64,000 nucleotides of DNA from Algibacter sp. Its GTDB lineage: Bacteria > Bacteroidota > Bacteroidia > Flavobacteriales > Flavobacteriaceae. The notes beneath the pieces were generated by a model. It saw nothing but the letters and a program-made list of their open reading frames with translations. It did no database searches and was not told the origin of the DNA. Position 1 is the stretch's first letter. The number at the start of each line of letters is the position of its first letter. A program made the position numbers and the translations under genes. Positions 35,333 through 44,646 of this stretch are shown one piece after another. The DNA lies in the NCBI RefSeq assembly GCF_029245835.1, contig NZ_JAQWOO010000027.1:1-64000 (forward strand), given 5' to 3'.

Positions 35333-36064
35333 ATGACAATTTTAGTAGTAGGTGCAAGTGGCGCCACAGGAAAACAATTAGTAGAACAACTGCTTATTAA
35401 AAAGCATAACATTAAAGTGATTGTAAGATCTCCAGAAAAGCTACCAGAATCTTGGAAAAGCAATGACAACCTACAAATAATCGCTGCTAGTATATTAGAT
35501 TTAAACGACGAAGCCATGCGTAAACATGTTGCTGATTGTGATGCCATTGCCTCGTGCCTTGGACATAATTTAACTTGGAAAGGCGTTTATGGACAACCCA
35601 GAAAACTGGTGACTGATGCTGCTCGACGACTATGTGATGCTGTAAAAACCAATGCTCCAAAAAAGCCCGTTAAGTATGTTTTAATGAACACAACTGGAAA
35701 TCGTAATCGTGACTTAAAAGAACCAATTTCCTTTGCTCAAAAATGTGTGATTGGGCTGCTACGTTTATTATTACCTCCACATGTGGATAATGAAAAAGCG
35801 GCAGATTATTTACGCACCCAAATTGGGCAAAACAATGCATTTATTGAATGGGCGGCTGTTAGACCAGATAATTTAATTGACGAAGACCAAGTAACCGATT
35901 ATGAAACACACGCGTCGCCAACAAGAAGCGCCATTTTTAATGCCGGAAAAACCAGTCGTATAAATGTGGGGCATTTTATGGCTAATTTAATTAGCGATGC
36001 TACTTTATGGACCACATGGAAAGGGCAAATGCCTGTGATTTATAATAAATCGGCTGCAGAATAA
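35333..36064 (+). CDS. NAD(P)H-binding atypical short-chain dehydrogenase-like protein
   Basis: The 243-residue protein has the Rossmann motif MTILVVGASGATGKQL at the N terminus and a GHNLTW segment, like the NmrA/YwnB group of NAD(P)-binding epimerase-like proteins. The frame is open from GTG at 35261, but the 24 extra residues are basic and not family-like. The ATG at 35333 places the glycine motif where it normally lies, so I chose it. The classical YxxxK pair is not evident. It is probably co-transcribed with the upstream serine hydrolase and the downstream membrane protein. The substrate is unknown. Confidence 0.8.
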   Translation: MTILVVGASGATGKQLVEQLLIKKHNIKVIVRSPEKLPESWKSNDNLQIIAASILDLNDEAMRKHVADCDAIASCLGHNLTWKGVYGQPRKLVTDAARRLCDAVKTNAPKKPVKYVLMNTTGNRNRDLKEPISFAQKCVIGLLRLLLPPHVDNEKAADYLRTQIGQNNAFIEWAAVRPDNLIDEDQVTDYETHASPTRSAIFNAGKTSRINVGHFMANLISDATLWTTWKGQMPVIYNKSAAE

Positions 36065-36115
36065 TACCTATACCAAATAAAGGTAATACCTTTAAAATTA
36101 AAACTTATTTATAAC

Positions 36116-36679
36116 ATGAATAGATTGAATCAATTTATTGAACGGCATATATCAGGAAAGAAAGTATTATCACTTTTTATCATCACCAATGTCATTTATG
36201 TTTTTATGCTAACTATTACCATTCCAAGAACCATGGCCTTCTCAGATGGAATGAAATTGTTGGACATGATGCCTATGGGCTATGATTTAAATTACGTTAG
36301 CGAACTATTTAATGCCCTTGGGGAAATTGGGCGTGATACCTATCTAACAAAACAAATTCCTGTTGATATGTTCTATCCATTGCTTTTCGGGCTTTCGTAC
36401 TGTTTGCTTCTTGGATATTTTTTAAAAAAACTAAACAAGCTCAAAACACCTTACTCCTTTTTATGCCTACTTCCAATAATTGCAGGAATTGCTGATTATT
36501 TTGAAAATTTCGGAATAGTTGCAATGCTTAGTACTTTTCCGGACGTGACAAATATATTAGTAAGTGCAACAAATGTATTTACAATCATAAAAAGTGTTTC
36601 GACAACCCTGTTTTTCATAACGCTGATAATTGTACTAGTAACGCTTGGATTTTCAACTATAAAAAGGAAAAACAAGTAA
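36116..36679 (+). CDS. Four-helix integral membrane protein, function unknown
   Basis: The 187-residue protein has four to five predicted membrane helices (about 20-38, 90-105, 115-135, 145-180). A polar region of about 45 residues between the first two contains GEIGRDTYLTKQIPVDMFYP. I do not recognise a family. It is the last gene of the serine hydrolase group. Its stop codon and the purC stop codon on the other strand are directly adjacent with no spacer, so no terminator separates these convergent genes. Confidence 0.7.
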   Translation: MNRLNQFIERHISGKKVLSLFIITNVIYVFMLTITIPRTMAFSDGMKLLDMMPMGYDLNYVSELFNALGEIGRDTYLTKQIPVDMFYPLLFGLSYCLLLGYFLKKLNKLKTPYSFLCLLPIIAGIADYFENFGIVAMLSTFPDVTNILVSATNVFTIIKSVSTTLFFITLIIVLVTLGFSTIKRKNK

Positions 36680-37627
36680 TTACTTCAAATACTCCAAAAC
36701 GTTTTGCTCTATACGCTCTTGAATATTAGACACATCCGCTTTTACAAAGGTTTCGCCTGTGATGTTTTCATAAAGCTCTATGTAACGTTCTGAAACAGAC
36801 TGAATATACTCGTCACTCATAAAAGGCACCGTTTGTCCTTCTAAGCCTTGAAAATCGTTTGAGATTAACCATTGACGCACGAATTCTTTAGAGAGTTGCT
36901 TTTGGGCTTCACCTTTATCTTGACGTTCTTGATAACCATCGGCGTAAAAATAGCGCGAGGAATCTGGTGTGTGTATTTCGTCAATCAACACGATTTTTCC
37001 TTCTTTAGTTTTCCCGAATTCATATTTGGTATCGACTAAAATCAAACCTCTTGAAGCGGCAATTTCAGAACCGCGTTGGAATAATTTGCGTGTATAATCT
37101 TCTAAAACTACATAATCTTCTTCTGAAACAATACCACGTTTTAGAATGTCTTCACGCGAAATATCTTCATCATGGTCGCCCATTTCGGCTTTGGTTGCTG
37201 GTGTAATAATAGGTTCTGGAAACTTATCATTCTCTTTCATACCTTCGGGCATTGGTACGCCACAAAGCATACGTTTGCCTAATTTATACTCGCGTGCTGC
37301 ATGACCAGACATATAGCCACGAATGACCATTTCTACTTTAAAAGGGTCGCATAAATGCCCCACGGCAACATTGGGGTCTGGAGTTGCGGTTAACCAATTA
37401 GGAACTAAATCTTCGGTTGCTGCCATCATTTTAGTAGCGATTTGGTTTAGTATCTGCCCTTTGTATGGAATACCTTTTGGCATTACGACATCGAATGCGG
37501 ACAGCCTATCGGTTGCTACCATGACTAATTCTTCGTCATTGATGTTATATACGGCTCTTACTTTTCCTTTATAAAGACTTTTTTGTCCTGGAAAATTGAA
37601 ATTGGTGTCTGTTATGGTGTTACTCAT
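36680..37627 (-). CDS. purC: Phosphoribosylaminoimidazole-succinocarboxamide synthase
   Basis: The 315-residue enzyme joins aspartate to CAIR in purine synthesis. SAICAR synthetase signatures are [26 protein letters not shown] near the N terminus, the [11 protein letters not shown] segment, LVDTKYEFG and [14 protein letters not shown]. It belongs to the longer form seen in Bacteroidota and eukaryotes rather than the short E. coli type. It is monocistronic, and the end of the gene touches the convergent membrane-protein gene. A decayed copy of its 3' end lies at 34019-34099. Confidence 0.97.
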   Translation of the reverse strand: MSNTITDTNFNFPGQKSLYKGKVRAVYNINDEELVMVATDRLSAFDVVMPKGIPYKGQILNQIATKMMAATEDLVPNWLTATPDPNVAVGHLCDPFKVEMVIRGYMSGHAAREYKLGKRMLCGVPMPEGMKENDKFPEPIITPATKAEMGDHDEDISREDILKRGIVSEEDYVVLEDYTRKLFQRGSEIAASRGLILVDTKYEFGKTKEGKIVLIDEIHTPDSSRYFYADGYQERQDKGEAQKQLSKEFVRQWLISNDFQGLEGQTVPFMSDEYIQSVSERYIELYENITGETFVKADVSNIQERIEQNVLEYLK

Positions 37628-37695
37628 TGTGTTTTGCTGTTGGCCTTTAGCTTTTGGCTATTAGCCTTTTTAATTGTGTGTTTTGTTTTTAACTA

Positions 37696-37796
37696 AAAAG
37701 CCCTAGCCCAGATTGAGGCTTTGTTGAAGCTCTTTTTGTGTTGTTGCACATATGCAACACAAAAAAGCGACTGCCGAAAGCTGGAAATAGCTTCTA
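37696..37796 (+). repeat. Dispersed hairpin element, family D copy 1 (possible structured RNA)
   Basis: The element begins AAAAAGCCCTAGCCC and ends GCTGGAAATAGCTTC. In its middle a hairpin pairs TTTTTGTGTTG with CAACACAAAAA across a short AT-rich loop containing TTGCACATATG. The GATTGAGGC to ACTGCCGAAAG part recurs at 44718-44892 and 45303-45482. The AAAAAGCCCT...GGAAATAGCT frame resembles a conserved structured element I associate with flavobacteria, possibly the Flavo-1 RNA motif, but I cannot verify this by eye. Confidence 0.45.
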
Positions 37797-37823
37797 ATTA
37801 TTATTTTTCTAATGACACTTGAG

Positions 37824-37846
37824 ACGTTTCGACTGCACTCAACGTG
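37824..37846. repeat. Dispersed palindromic repeat, family C copy 2
   Basis: The arms ACGTT and AACGT flank TCGACTGCACTC, and GTGACA follows. The centre matches the copy at 13730-13757 while the arms differ and still pair. It lies in the 37628-37910 spacer between phoH and purC; the remainder of that spacer shows no gene. Confidence 0.5.
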
Positions 37847-37910
37847 ACATTACGTTTTCTTATTGCGACTTAACTGAAAACTGCGACTGCGACTGTTTAC
37901 TTTTTATTGT

Positions 37911-38864
37911 CTAGTCTACGTTTTCTATACTTTTATATGCTGCAATAACTTTTTTAACGAGTTTATGACGGATAACGTCTTTATCGTCTAAAAAGATCAT
38001 GCCGACGCCTTCTACATTTTTTAAAATTAACAAAGCTTCTTTTAAACCCGAAATGGTTCGACGTGGTAAATCTATTTGACCAGGATCGCCTGTTAAAAGA
38101 AATTTAGCGTTTTTGCCCATACGCGTTAAAAACATTTTCATTTGGGCGTGCGTGGTGTTTTGTCCTTCATCAAGAATTACAAAAGCATTATCTAAAGTGC
38201 GCCCGCGCATAAAGGCTAATGGTGCAATTTGTATGGTGCCTTTTTCTATATAACTTGCTAATTTTTCGGGAGCAATCATATCGCGCAACGCATCGTATAA
38301 CGGTTGCATGTATGGGTCTAGTTTTTCTTTTAAATCGCCAGGTAAAAAACCAAGGTTCTCCCCTGCTTCTACTGCGGGACGTGTTAATATAATTCGCTTT
38401 ACCTCCTTGTTTTTTAAAGCTTGAACTGCCAAAGCAACACCTGTATAAGTCTTACCTGTACCCGCTGGACCAATGGCAAAAACCATATCGTTTTTACGCA
38501 TAAGCTCTACCATTTTGCGTTGGTTTGCAGTTTGCGCTTTAATCAGTTTTCCACCAACACCATGCACAATAGTTTCTCCACTTTGCTTTGATGTTGAGTA
38601 ATCATCACTACTTTGGCTGGTTAACACGCGTTCAATTACGTTTTCATCCAATTTGTTATACTTTGCAAAATGCTTTAGTAGCATGGTAATACGTCTATCA
38701 AATTCCTCAAGTAATTCCTCATCACCAAAGGCTTTAATTTTATTACCGCGGGCAACAATTTTTAATTTTGGAAAGTATTTTTTAAGAAGTTCAATATTTG
38801 CATTTTGAGCTCCAAAAAATTCTTTTGGAGTTATTTCTTCGAGTTCGATAATAATTTCGTTCAA
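37911..38864 (-). CDS. phoH: PhoH-like ATPase
   Basis: The 317-residue cytoplasmic protein has a KH-like N-terminal region (1-100) and a PhoH P-loop domain with Walker A GPAGTGKTYTG and Walker B AFVILDEGQN. A KFLLTGDPGQIDLP segment typical of the family follows. In other bacteria these proteins are RNA-linked ATPases often encoded with ybeY. No ybeY is in view here. It is divergent from the SAM hydroxide adenosyltransferase gene, and its 3' spacer is rich in repeats. Confidence 0.95.
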   Translation of the reverse strand: MNEIIIELEEITPKEFFGAQNANIELLKKYFPKLKIVARGNKIKAFGDEELLEEFDRRITMLLKHFAKYNKLDENVIERVLTSQSSDDYSTSKQSGETIVHGVGGKLIKAQTANQRKMVELMRKNDMVFAIGPAGTGKTYTGVALAVQALKNKEVKRIILTRPAVEAGENLGFLPGDLKEKLDPYMQPLYDALRDMIAPEKLASYIEKGTIQIAPLAFMRGRTLDNAFVILDEGQNTTHAQMKMFLTRMGKNAKFLLTGDPGQIDLPRRTISGLKEALLILKNVEGVGMIFLDDKDVIRHKLVKKVIAAYKSIENVD

Positions 38865-39020
38865 AAGCGTGTTATTAGTTAAATAATTTTCAAATATATT
38901 AATTGAAATAATGTTTACTTAGATGAAATGATTTATTAGTTTTGTATGACATACATGTGAAACTCAAAAATACATAAATTTGAGTGACAAAACGCTAAAA
39001 ACATATCAACAATTTTGCCC

Positions 39021-39911
39021 ATGGCAATCATAACATTAACAACTGATTTTGGTGAAAAAGATTACTTTGGTGGCGCAACAAAAGGCGCCATCTATAGTGA
39101 GCTACCTGATGTTAGAATTGTTGATATCTCTCATTCTGTTTCGGCTTTTAATATTCCGGAGGCTGCTTATATTATTCAAAATGCATATACTAGTTTTCCG
39201 AAGGGTACCATACATATTATAGGAATTGATTCTGAGATAAACCCTGAAAATAAACACATTGCTATAAAACTAGATGACCATTATTTTATTTGTGCAAATA
39301 ATGGTATTATGAGTATGATTTGCTCTGAAATTGCGCCAGAAAAAATTGTTGAAATAAATATTCATGATAAAATACAAAGTAGTTTTCCGGTATTGGATGT
39401 ATTTGTAAAAGTAGCTTGTCATATTGCTCGTGGTGGCACTTTAGAAGTTATTGGCAAACCTATTTCTGAAATATGCCCCATTAAAAATATTGTACCTTAC
39501 GTTAATGACGATAAAACTCAAATAATAGGAAGTATTATTTATATTGATAATTATGGAAACGTAGTTACCAATATTAAACGAAACTTTTTTGAAACCGTAC
39601 AAAAGGGACGGGATTTTGAAATTTCGGCACGGAACTACACCTTTAAAAAAATACATAATAAATATAGTGATATTGTAAACTTTGAAATTCCAGAAAACAA
39701 GCGTCATGATGAAGGGAGAAAGCTTGTTGTTTTTAACTCTGGTGATTTTTTAGAAATAGCTGTTTATAAGAGTAATAGTGCTACAGTTGGTAGCGCATCA
39801 ACGCTTTTAGGACTCAGATTAATGGATACTGTAAGCATTAATTTTATTCCAAATCCAGTCATTCCAAAAGGGTCTGAAATTCCGCAAAATATTAAAGCTT
39901 CAGATTTTTAA
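39021..39911 (+). CDS. SAM hydroxide adenosyltransferase (DUF62)
   Basis: The 296-residue protein starts AIITLTTDFGEKDYFGGATKG and contains DISHSVSAFNIPEAAYI, a FPKGTIHIIGID strand and an IYIDNYGNVVTNI segment near the domain junction. These are marks of the DUF62 family, which hydrolyses S-adenosylmethionine to adenosine and methionine and is related to fluorinases. The frame opens at TTG 39015, but the ATG at 39021 is preferred. An inverted repeat CTCAAA-N10-TTTGAG lies upstream at 38963-38984 and overlaps a -7 match (TAAATTTG, 38975-38982). The monooxygenase-fold gene follows after 14 bp. Confidence 0.9.
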   Translation: MAIITLTTDFGEKDYFGGATKGAIYSELPDVRIVDISHSVSAFNIPEAAYIIQNAYTSFPKGTIHIIGIDSEINPENKHIAIKLDDHYFICANNGIMSMICSEIAPEKIVEINIHDKIQSSFPVLDVFVKVACHIARGGTLEVIGKPISEICPIKNIVPYVNDDKTQIIGSIIYIDNYGNVVTNIKRNFFETVQKGRDFEISARNYTFKKIHNKYSDIVNFEIPENKRHDEGRKLVVFNSGDFLEIAVYKSNSATVGSASTLLGLRLMDTVSINFIPNPVIPKGSEIPQNIKASDF

Positions 39912-39925
39912 TTTAAAGAATATTT

Positions 39926-40222
39926 ATGCTAGTAAGAATAGTTAAAATGGGATTCTATAAACAGAATATTGAAGTATTTCTTCAAAATTTTGATGACACC
40001 AAAACAAGAATAAGAGCTTTTGAAGGTTGTAATTTTTTAGAATTATATAGAGATAAAAACGACCCTAGTATTTTCTTTACTTATAGCTATTGGGAATCTG
40101 AAGCCGCTTTAGAAAATTATAGAAAATCTGAGTTATTTAACACCGTTTGGAGCAAGGTGAAACCACTTTTTAGCATCAGACCAGAAGCTTGGAGTGTTGA
40201 TAAGTTGCAAAGTTTAGAGTAA
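39926..40222 (+). CDS. Antibiotic biosynthesis monooxygenase (ABM) domain protein
   Basis: The 98-residue protein has one ABM fold: MLVRIVKMGFYKQN, then FEGCNFLELYRDKNDPSIFFTYSYWESEAALENYRKSELF, and a final KVKPLFS strand. This dimeric ferredoxin-like fold includes quinol oxygenases, heme-degrading proteins and stress-related members; no heme ligand motif is evident. The gene starts 14 bp after the SAM hydroxide adenosyltransferase stop, so the two are likely one transcript. Confidence 0.85.
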   Translation: MLVRIVKMGFYKQNIEVFLQNFDDTKTRIRAFEGCNFLELYRDKNDPSIFFTYSYWESEAALENYRKSELFNTVWSKVKPLFSIRPEAWSVDKLQSLE

Positions 40223-40231
40223 CAAATGAAC

Positions 40232-40328
40232 CGGCATTACGAAACAAATTGATAAATTTGTTGTGGCAATCTTTTAAGAAATTAACACGAATAAAAAGAT
40301 TACCACGTCGTTACCTCCTCGTAATAAC
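40232..40328. repeat. Long imperfect inverted repeat, family B copy 1
   Basis: The outer arms CATTACGA and TCGTAATA and the inner arms GTGGCAATCTTTT and AAAAGATTACCAC form a nested hairpin of about 95 nt. The right half (CCACGTCGTTACCTCCTCG) resembles the widespread bacterial REP-like sequence CGTCATTGCGAGGAACGAAG read in reverse. A second copy lies at 59444-59480. It sits between the ABM gene and gldF. Confidence 0.5.
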
Positions 40329-40346
40329 ATACAAATCAAAAAACAA

Positions 40347-41063
40347 ATGCTTGCCATTTTAAAAAAAGAAATAAATTCATTTTTCGCCTCACCAATAGGC
40401 TATTTGGTTATTGCTATATTCTTAGTTTTAAACGGTTTATTTCTATGGCTCTTTAAAGGCGAGTTTAATATTTTAGATTACGGGTTTTCAGACTTATCAC
40501 CCTTCTTTTTACTAGCACCTTGGATTTTAATTTTCTTGATTCCTGCTGTGACTATGCGTAGTTTTTCAGATGAACAAAAACAAGGTACTTTAGAGCTACT
40601 ATTAACCAAACCTATTTCACATTTCCACATTGTTTTAGGGAAATATTTCGGGGCACTTCTTTTAATATTAATTGCGCTTTTACCAACATTACTACACGTT
40701 TATACGGTTTATCAATTAGGAAACCCGGTTGGTAATTTAGACCTAGGAAGCACTTTAGGTTCTTATTTGGGCTTACTGTTTTTAGTGGCTGCTTACACCG
40801 CTATTGGTGTTTTTGCGTCAACGTTATCAGACAATCAGATTGTGGCATTTATCACTGCTGTTTTTATCTGTTTTATATTTTATATTGGTTTTGAAGGGGT
40901 TGCAGAGTTTATGTCTAGTGATTTTGTAGAACAATTAGGCATGAGCACGCATTATAAAAGTATGAGTCGTGGCGTTTTAGACACTCGAGACATCATCTAT
41001 TTTTTAAGCATAACCATATTCTTTTTATTGCTAACCAAACTAAATATAAACAAAGCAAAGTAA
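40347..41063 (+). CDS. gldF: Gliding motility ABC transporter permease GldF
   Basis: The 238-residue permease has six membrane helices. The ABC-2-type pattern LAILKKEINSFFASPIGYLVI at the N terminus and AVTMRSFSDEQKQGTLELLLTKPIS between helices 2 and 3 is diagnostic for GldF. GldF, GldG and the ATPase GldA are required for gliding in Flavobacterium; gldA is not in this window. The next gene begins immediately at the stop, so it is co-transcribed with a BamE-like gene and gldG. Confidence 0.95.
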   Translation: MLAILKKEINSFFASPIGYLVIAIFLVLNGLFLWLFKGEFNILDYGFSDLSPFFLLAPWILIFLIPAVTMRSFSDEQKQGTLELLLTKPISHFHIVLGKYFGALLLILIALLPTLLHVYTVYQLGNPVGNLDLGSTLGSYLGLLFLVAAYTAIGVFASTLSDNQIVAFITAVFICFIFYIGFEGVAEFMSSDFVEQLGMSTHYKSMSRGVLDTRDIIYFLSITIFFLLLTKLNINKAK

Positions 41064-41546
41064 ATGATTATTACGCCTTTATTTGTGTTTTTTCTTGTTC
41101 TAGTATTTATAGCAGTTTGGCTATTTATTAATACTATTGATAAACGCAAATGGCTCACATTTATAGTAAGTTTAGTACTAACGCCTATTGTTTATTTTTA
41201 CTTGTTTTACCCGATGCTGAATATATTTAGTGCGTATCATCATGAAAAATATTTTAATGCGGAAGCTTGGGAAGAGCAACCCGAATTACGCTATGAAATG
41301 GCTAATCAAATTCTAAATGATAGTGTATTTATAGGAAAGAAAAAAAGTGATATTAAAGCCCTTTTAGGAAAGCCAGAATGGTTTAGTTGGGATGATACGC
41401 TAAAAATAAATTCGCAAGACAAATGGAATTACAATATGGGTTTTAAACCAGGCGCTTTTAATGATAAGCAAGAATGTTTAGAATTTCAATTTACAAATAA
41501 TCGTGTTGAATCGATAAGACCTTATCAATTAGAAAAGACCTTTTGA
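41064..41546 (+). CDS. Membrane-anchored BamE/SmpA-like protein in the gld operon
   Basis: The 160-residue protein has two N-terminal membrane helices (about 5-25 and 31-56) and a periplasmic domain of about 90 residues. The part FIGKKKSDIKALLGKPEWFSWDD resembles the BamE/SmpA pattern in which a helix ends in LLGKP. A strand-rich part (DKWNYNMGF, CLEFQFTNNRVESI) follows. It begins one base after the gldF stop and its stop overlaps the TTG start of gldG by 4 bp, so it is embedded in the gld operon. Whether it works with GldFG is inference. Confidence 0.75.
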   Translation: MIITPLFVFFLVLVFIAVWLFINTIDKRKWLTFIVSLVLTPIVYFYLFYPMLNIFSAYHHEKYFNAEAWEEQPELRYEMANQILNDSVFIGKKKSDIKALLGKPEWFSWDDTLKINSQDKWNYNMGFKPGAFNDKQECLEFQFTNNRVESIRPYQLEKTF

Positions 41547-43210
41547 ATAAAACTATAAAATACATATTGATTTTAATAATTGCTTTAATGGCAATTAACT
41601 TTATAAGCAGTAAAGTGTTTAAACGTTTTGATTTAACTACGGATCAACGTTATACCTTAAGTGAATCTGCTACAGAAATAATTGAAGATTTAGAATCTCC
41701 AATGGTTCTGGATGTGTTTTTAGAAGGCGAAGATTTCCCTTCGGAATTTAGACGACTTAAAAACGAAACAAAACAGTTATTAGAAGAGTTTTCAGCTGTA
41801 AATAATAATATTATTTTCAACTTTATTAATCCGTTGGAGGATGAATCTACACGAGAGCGTAATATTCAGCAACTCACTCAACGCGGATTAACACCAATGC
41901 AGCTAAGCGTTCAAGAGAACGGAAAATCATCACAAGCTGTTATTTTCCCTTGGGCTTTGGCAAGTTATAATGAGCGTACCGTTATTATTCCTTTGGTAAA
42001 AAATAAAATTGGAACCTCACAACAAGAGTTGGTTAGTAATTCCGTTCAGCATTTAGAGTATGCTTTTGCAGATGGGTTTAGTAAACTTACCAAACCAAAA
42101 CGCCGGAAAATCGCTATTTTAAAAGGCAATAAACAATTGGAAGACAAGTACATTGCTAATTTTGTAAAAAAACTTGGTGCGTATTATTATATCGCTCCTT
42201 TCACCCTTGATAGTGTGGCTTCAAACCCACAAAAAACACTTAAAGCTATTAATCGTTTTGATTTAATTATTTCTGCAAAACCTACAGAAGCTTTTTCTGA
42301 GGAAGAAAAACTAGTTCTAGATCAATATACCATGCATGGCGGAAAAAGCCTTTGGTTAATTGATGCCGTAGCTATGGAAAAAGATAGTTTATACAACGCT
42401 ACAGGAACAAGTTACGCAGTGAATAGAGATTTAAATTTAACCGATTTCTTTTTTAAATATGGTATTCGTATTAACCCCTATTTGGTAAGCACACTTTACT
42501 CTGCGCCTATTACTTTGGCTATGGGCGAAGGCAGTCAGTCGCAATTTCAGCATTTAAAATGGCCGTATTCACCTTTAGCAGGCTCCAGTAGTAAACATCC
42601 TATTACTAATAATTTAAACTTAGTAAAATTCGATTTTGCGAATCAAATTGACCTCTTAAAAAATGAGATCCATAAAACCATACTTCTTGAAACTGCGCCT
42701 TTAACAAAATTAGAAGGCACACCCAGAGAAGTGAGTTTAGAGTTGGTTACTAAAGAACAAAATCCGCAAAGCTTCAATACAGATAATCAAACACTTGCCG
42801 TATTGTTGGAAGGGCAATTTAATTCGGTTTACACCAATCGCATCAAGCCTTTTAATATTCAAGACTCAAAAAATAAAAGTGTTACAACAAAAATGATTGT
42901 AATTGCTGATGGCGACGTTATAAAAAACGATGTTATTAGAAACGTACCACAAGAATTAGGTTTTGATAGATGGACGGGAAAGACCTACGGCAATAAAGAA
43001 TTTTTACTGAATGCGGTTAATTATTTATTGGACGATAACGGACTTATAAACATTCGATCTAAAGAAATTGATGTAGCCTTCTTAAATCAGCAAAAAATAG
43101 CTTCAGAAAAAACCAAGTGGCAACTTATAAACATCTTACTACCATTAGTTTTACTTGGTGTATTGGGTTTTGCTTTCAACTACCTGAGAAAGAAAAAATA
43201 CGCTTCTTAA
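41543..43210 (+). CDS. gldG: Gliding motility ABC transporter component GldG
   Basis: The 555-residue protein has one N-terminal helix (about 5-25), a large periplasmic part (about 30-525) and a C-terminal helix (about 528-548) before a basic end. The start of the periplasmic part, RFDLTTDQRYTLSESATEI, and the following VFLEGEDFPSEFRRL are typical GldG. I accept the TTG start because it overlaps the previous stop by 4 bp (TTGA) and the first ATG lies inside helix 1. It forms a transporter with GldF that is linked to gliding and the type IX secretion machinery in relatives. Confidence 0.93.
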   Translation: MNKTIKYILILIIALMAINFISSKVFKRFDLTTDQRYTLSESATEIIEDLESPMVLDVFLEGEDFPSEFRRLKNETKQLLEEFSAVNNNIIFNFINPLEDESTRERNIQQLTQRGLTPMQLSVQENGKSSQAVIFPWALASYNERTVIIPLVKNKIGTSQQELVSNSVQHLEYAFADGFSKLTKPKRRKIAILKGNKQLEDKYIANFVKKLGAYYYIAPFTLDSVASNPQKTLKAINRFDLIISAKPTEAFSEEEKLVLDQYTMHGGKSLWLIDAVAMEKDSLYNATGTSYAVNRDLNLTDFFFKYGIRINPYLVSTLYSAPITLAMGEGSQSQFQHLKWPYSPLAGSSSKHPITNNLNLVKFDFANQIDLLKNEIHKTILLETAPLTKLEGTPREVSLELVTKEQNPQSFNTDNQTLAVLLEGQFNSVYTNRIKPFNIQDSKNKSVTTKMIVIADGDVIKNDVIRNVPQELGFDRWTGKTYGNKEFLLNAVNYLLDDNGLINIRSKEIDVAFLNQQKIASEKTKWQLINILLPLVLLGVLGFAFNYLRKKKYAS

Positions 43211-43386
43211 ATGTTAATAAGTTTGTTTCCAAATATAGACTGTTTGGAATATATTTGTAAGTAGTGATTTTGGAAAACTAAACACAGTTATTTACATGAA
43301 ACAGTTATAACTAAAAGCATGTTCTTGTTTTTATACTCATAACATAAATGTTGCATGTAACCTTATAAAAAAATATAATCTAACAC

Positions 43387-44505
43387 ATGAAATTTATAGT
43401 ATCAAGTACTTATTTATTAAAGCAATTACAGGTTTTAGGTGGCGTTATTAATAGCTCGAACACCCTACCTATTTTAGATAATTTTTTATTTGAATTAGAC
43501 CACACGCAACTTACCGTTTCTGCAAGTGATTTAGAAACCACTATGGCTTCTACATTAGATGTTGAGAGTGATAGTAAAGGCAGTGTTGCCATTCCTGCTC
43601 GATTGTTATTAGATACTTTAAAAACCTTCCCTGAGCAACCTTTAACTTTTGTTGTTGAAGAGAACAATACGGTTGAAATTAGCTCTAACCACGGTAAATA
43701 TGCTTTGGCTTATTCTAATGGAAACGAATTCCCTAAGGCTGTTGCGCTAGAAGACCCAAGTAAAACGGTTATAACTGGAGATGTTTTAGCAACCGCTATT
43801 AGCAAAACTATTTTTGCTACTGGAAACGATGATTTACGCCCTGTAATGAGCGGTGTATTTTTTCAATTTTCTACGGAAGGCTTAACCTTTGTGGCTACTG
43901 ATGCTCATAAATTAGTGAAGTATACGCGTGAAGATGTAAAAGCAAATCAGGTTGCTGAGTTTATTATGCCTAAAAAACCATTAAATCTTTTAAAAGGTAT
44001 TTTGGCAGCTAGTGAAGATGATGTAACAATTGAATATAACGACAGTAACGCTAAATTCACGTTTGAAAATTCTGAGTTGATTTGTAGATTAATTGATGGA
44101 AAATATCCAAACTACGAAGCGGTAATCCCGAAAGAGAATCCGAATAAACTAGTTATTGATAGAAATCAGTTTTTAAATTCTGTGCGTCGTGTTAGTATTT
44201 TCTCTAACAAAACAACCCATCAAATACGTTTAAAAATTGCTGGAGCAGAATTAAATATTTCGGCTGAAGATATTGATTACAGCAACAAAGCCGAAGAGCG
44301 TTTAACTTGTGATTATCAAGGCGATGACATGCAAATTGGGTTTAACTCGCGTTTTTTAACAGAGATGTTGAATAACTTAAGTGCAGATAACGTACAGCTA
44401 GAAATGAGCATGCCAAATAGAGCAGGTATTTTAACGCCTGTTGATGGTTTGGATGAAGGGGAACATATTACGATGTTGGTAATGCCTGTGATGTTAAATA
44501 ACTAA
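43387..44505 (+). CDS. dnaN: DNA polymerase III sliding clamp (beta subunit)
   Basis: The 372-residue protein has the three-domain beta clamp fold. Recognisable parts are MKFIVSSTYLLKQLQVLGGVI at the start, the domain-2 segment LRPVMSGVFFQFSTEGLTFVATDAHKL, IMPKKPLNLL, and the C-terminal MLVMPVML, which helps form the protein-binding pocket. It encircles DNA and holds polymerases. dnaA and recF are not adjacent, which is normal for Bacteroidota. A 176-bp spacer without visible genes lies upstream of its ATG, and a terminator follows. Confidence 0.97.
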   Translation: MKFIVSSTYLLKQLQVLGGVINSSNTLPILDNFLFELDHTQLTVSASDLETTMASTLDVESDSKGSVAIPARLLLDTLKTFPEQPLTFVVEENNTVEISSNHGKYALAYSNGNEFPKAVALEDPSKTVITGDVLATAISKTIFATGNDDLRPVMSGVFFQFSTEGLTFVATDAHKLVKYTREDVKANQVAEFIMPKKPLNLLKGILAASEDDVTIEYNDSNAKFTFENSELICRLIDGKYPNYEAVIPKENPNKLVIDRNQFLNSVRRVSIFSNKTTHQIRLKIAGAELNISAEDIDYSNKAEERLTCDYQGDDMQIGFNSRFLTEMLNNLSADNVQLEMSMPNRAGILTPVDGLDEGEHITMLVMPVMLNN

Positions 44506-44535
44506 ATTCCTCCGTTTGCAGGAATCTCAAAATAT

Positions 44536-44574
44536 AAAAGCAGTAATCTTTAATTTAGGTTGCTGCTTTTTTTT
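44536..44574 (+). terminator. Terminator of dnaN
   Basis: Arms AAAAGCAG and CTGCTTTT flank an AT-rich loop and are followed by eight T on the plus strand. It lies 31 bp after the dnaN stop. Confidence 0.75.
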
Positions 44575-44646
44575 GTCTTATTTTCTTTTTAAGAAAAATC
44601 AACTAACTTCGCTTAACAATCAATAAAGTGCATTGAAACACAACTT

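Noticed and set aside
38963-38984. Inverted repeat CTCAAA-N10-TTTGAG as a defined operator
   Set aside because: The arms are short and occur once; it may be chance near the divergent promoters, so it is mentioned only with the adjacent gene.
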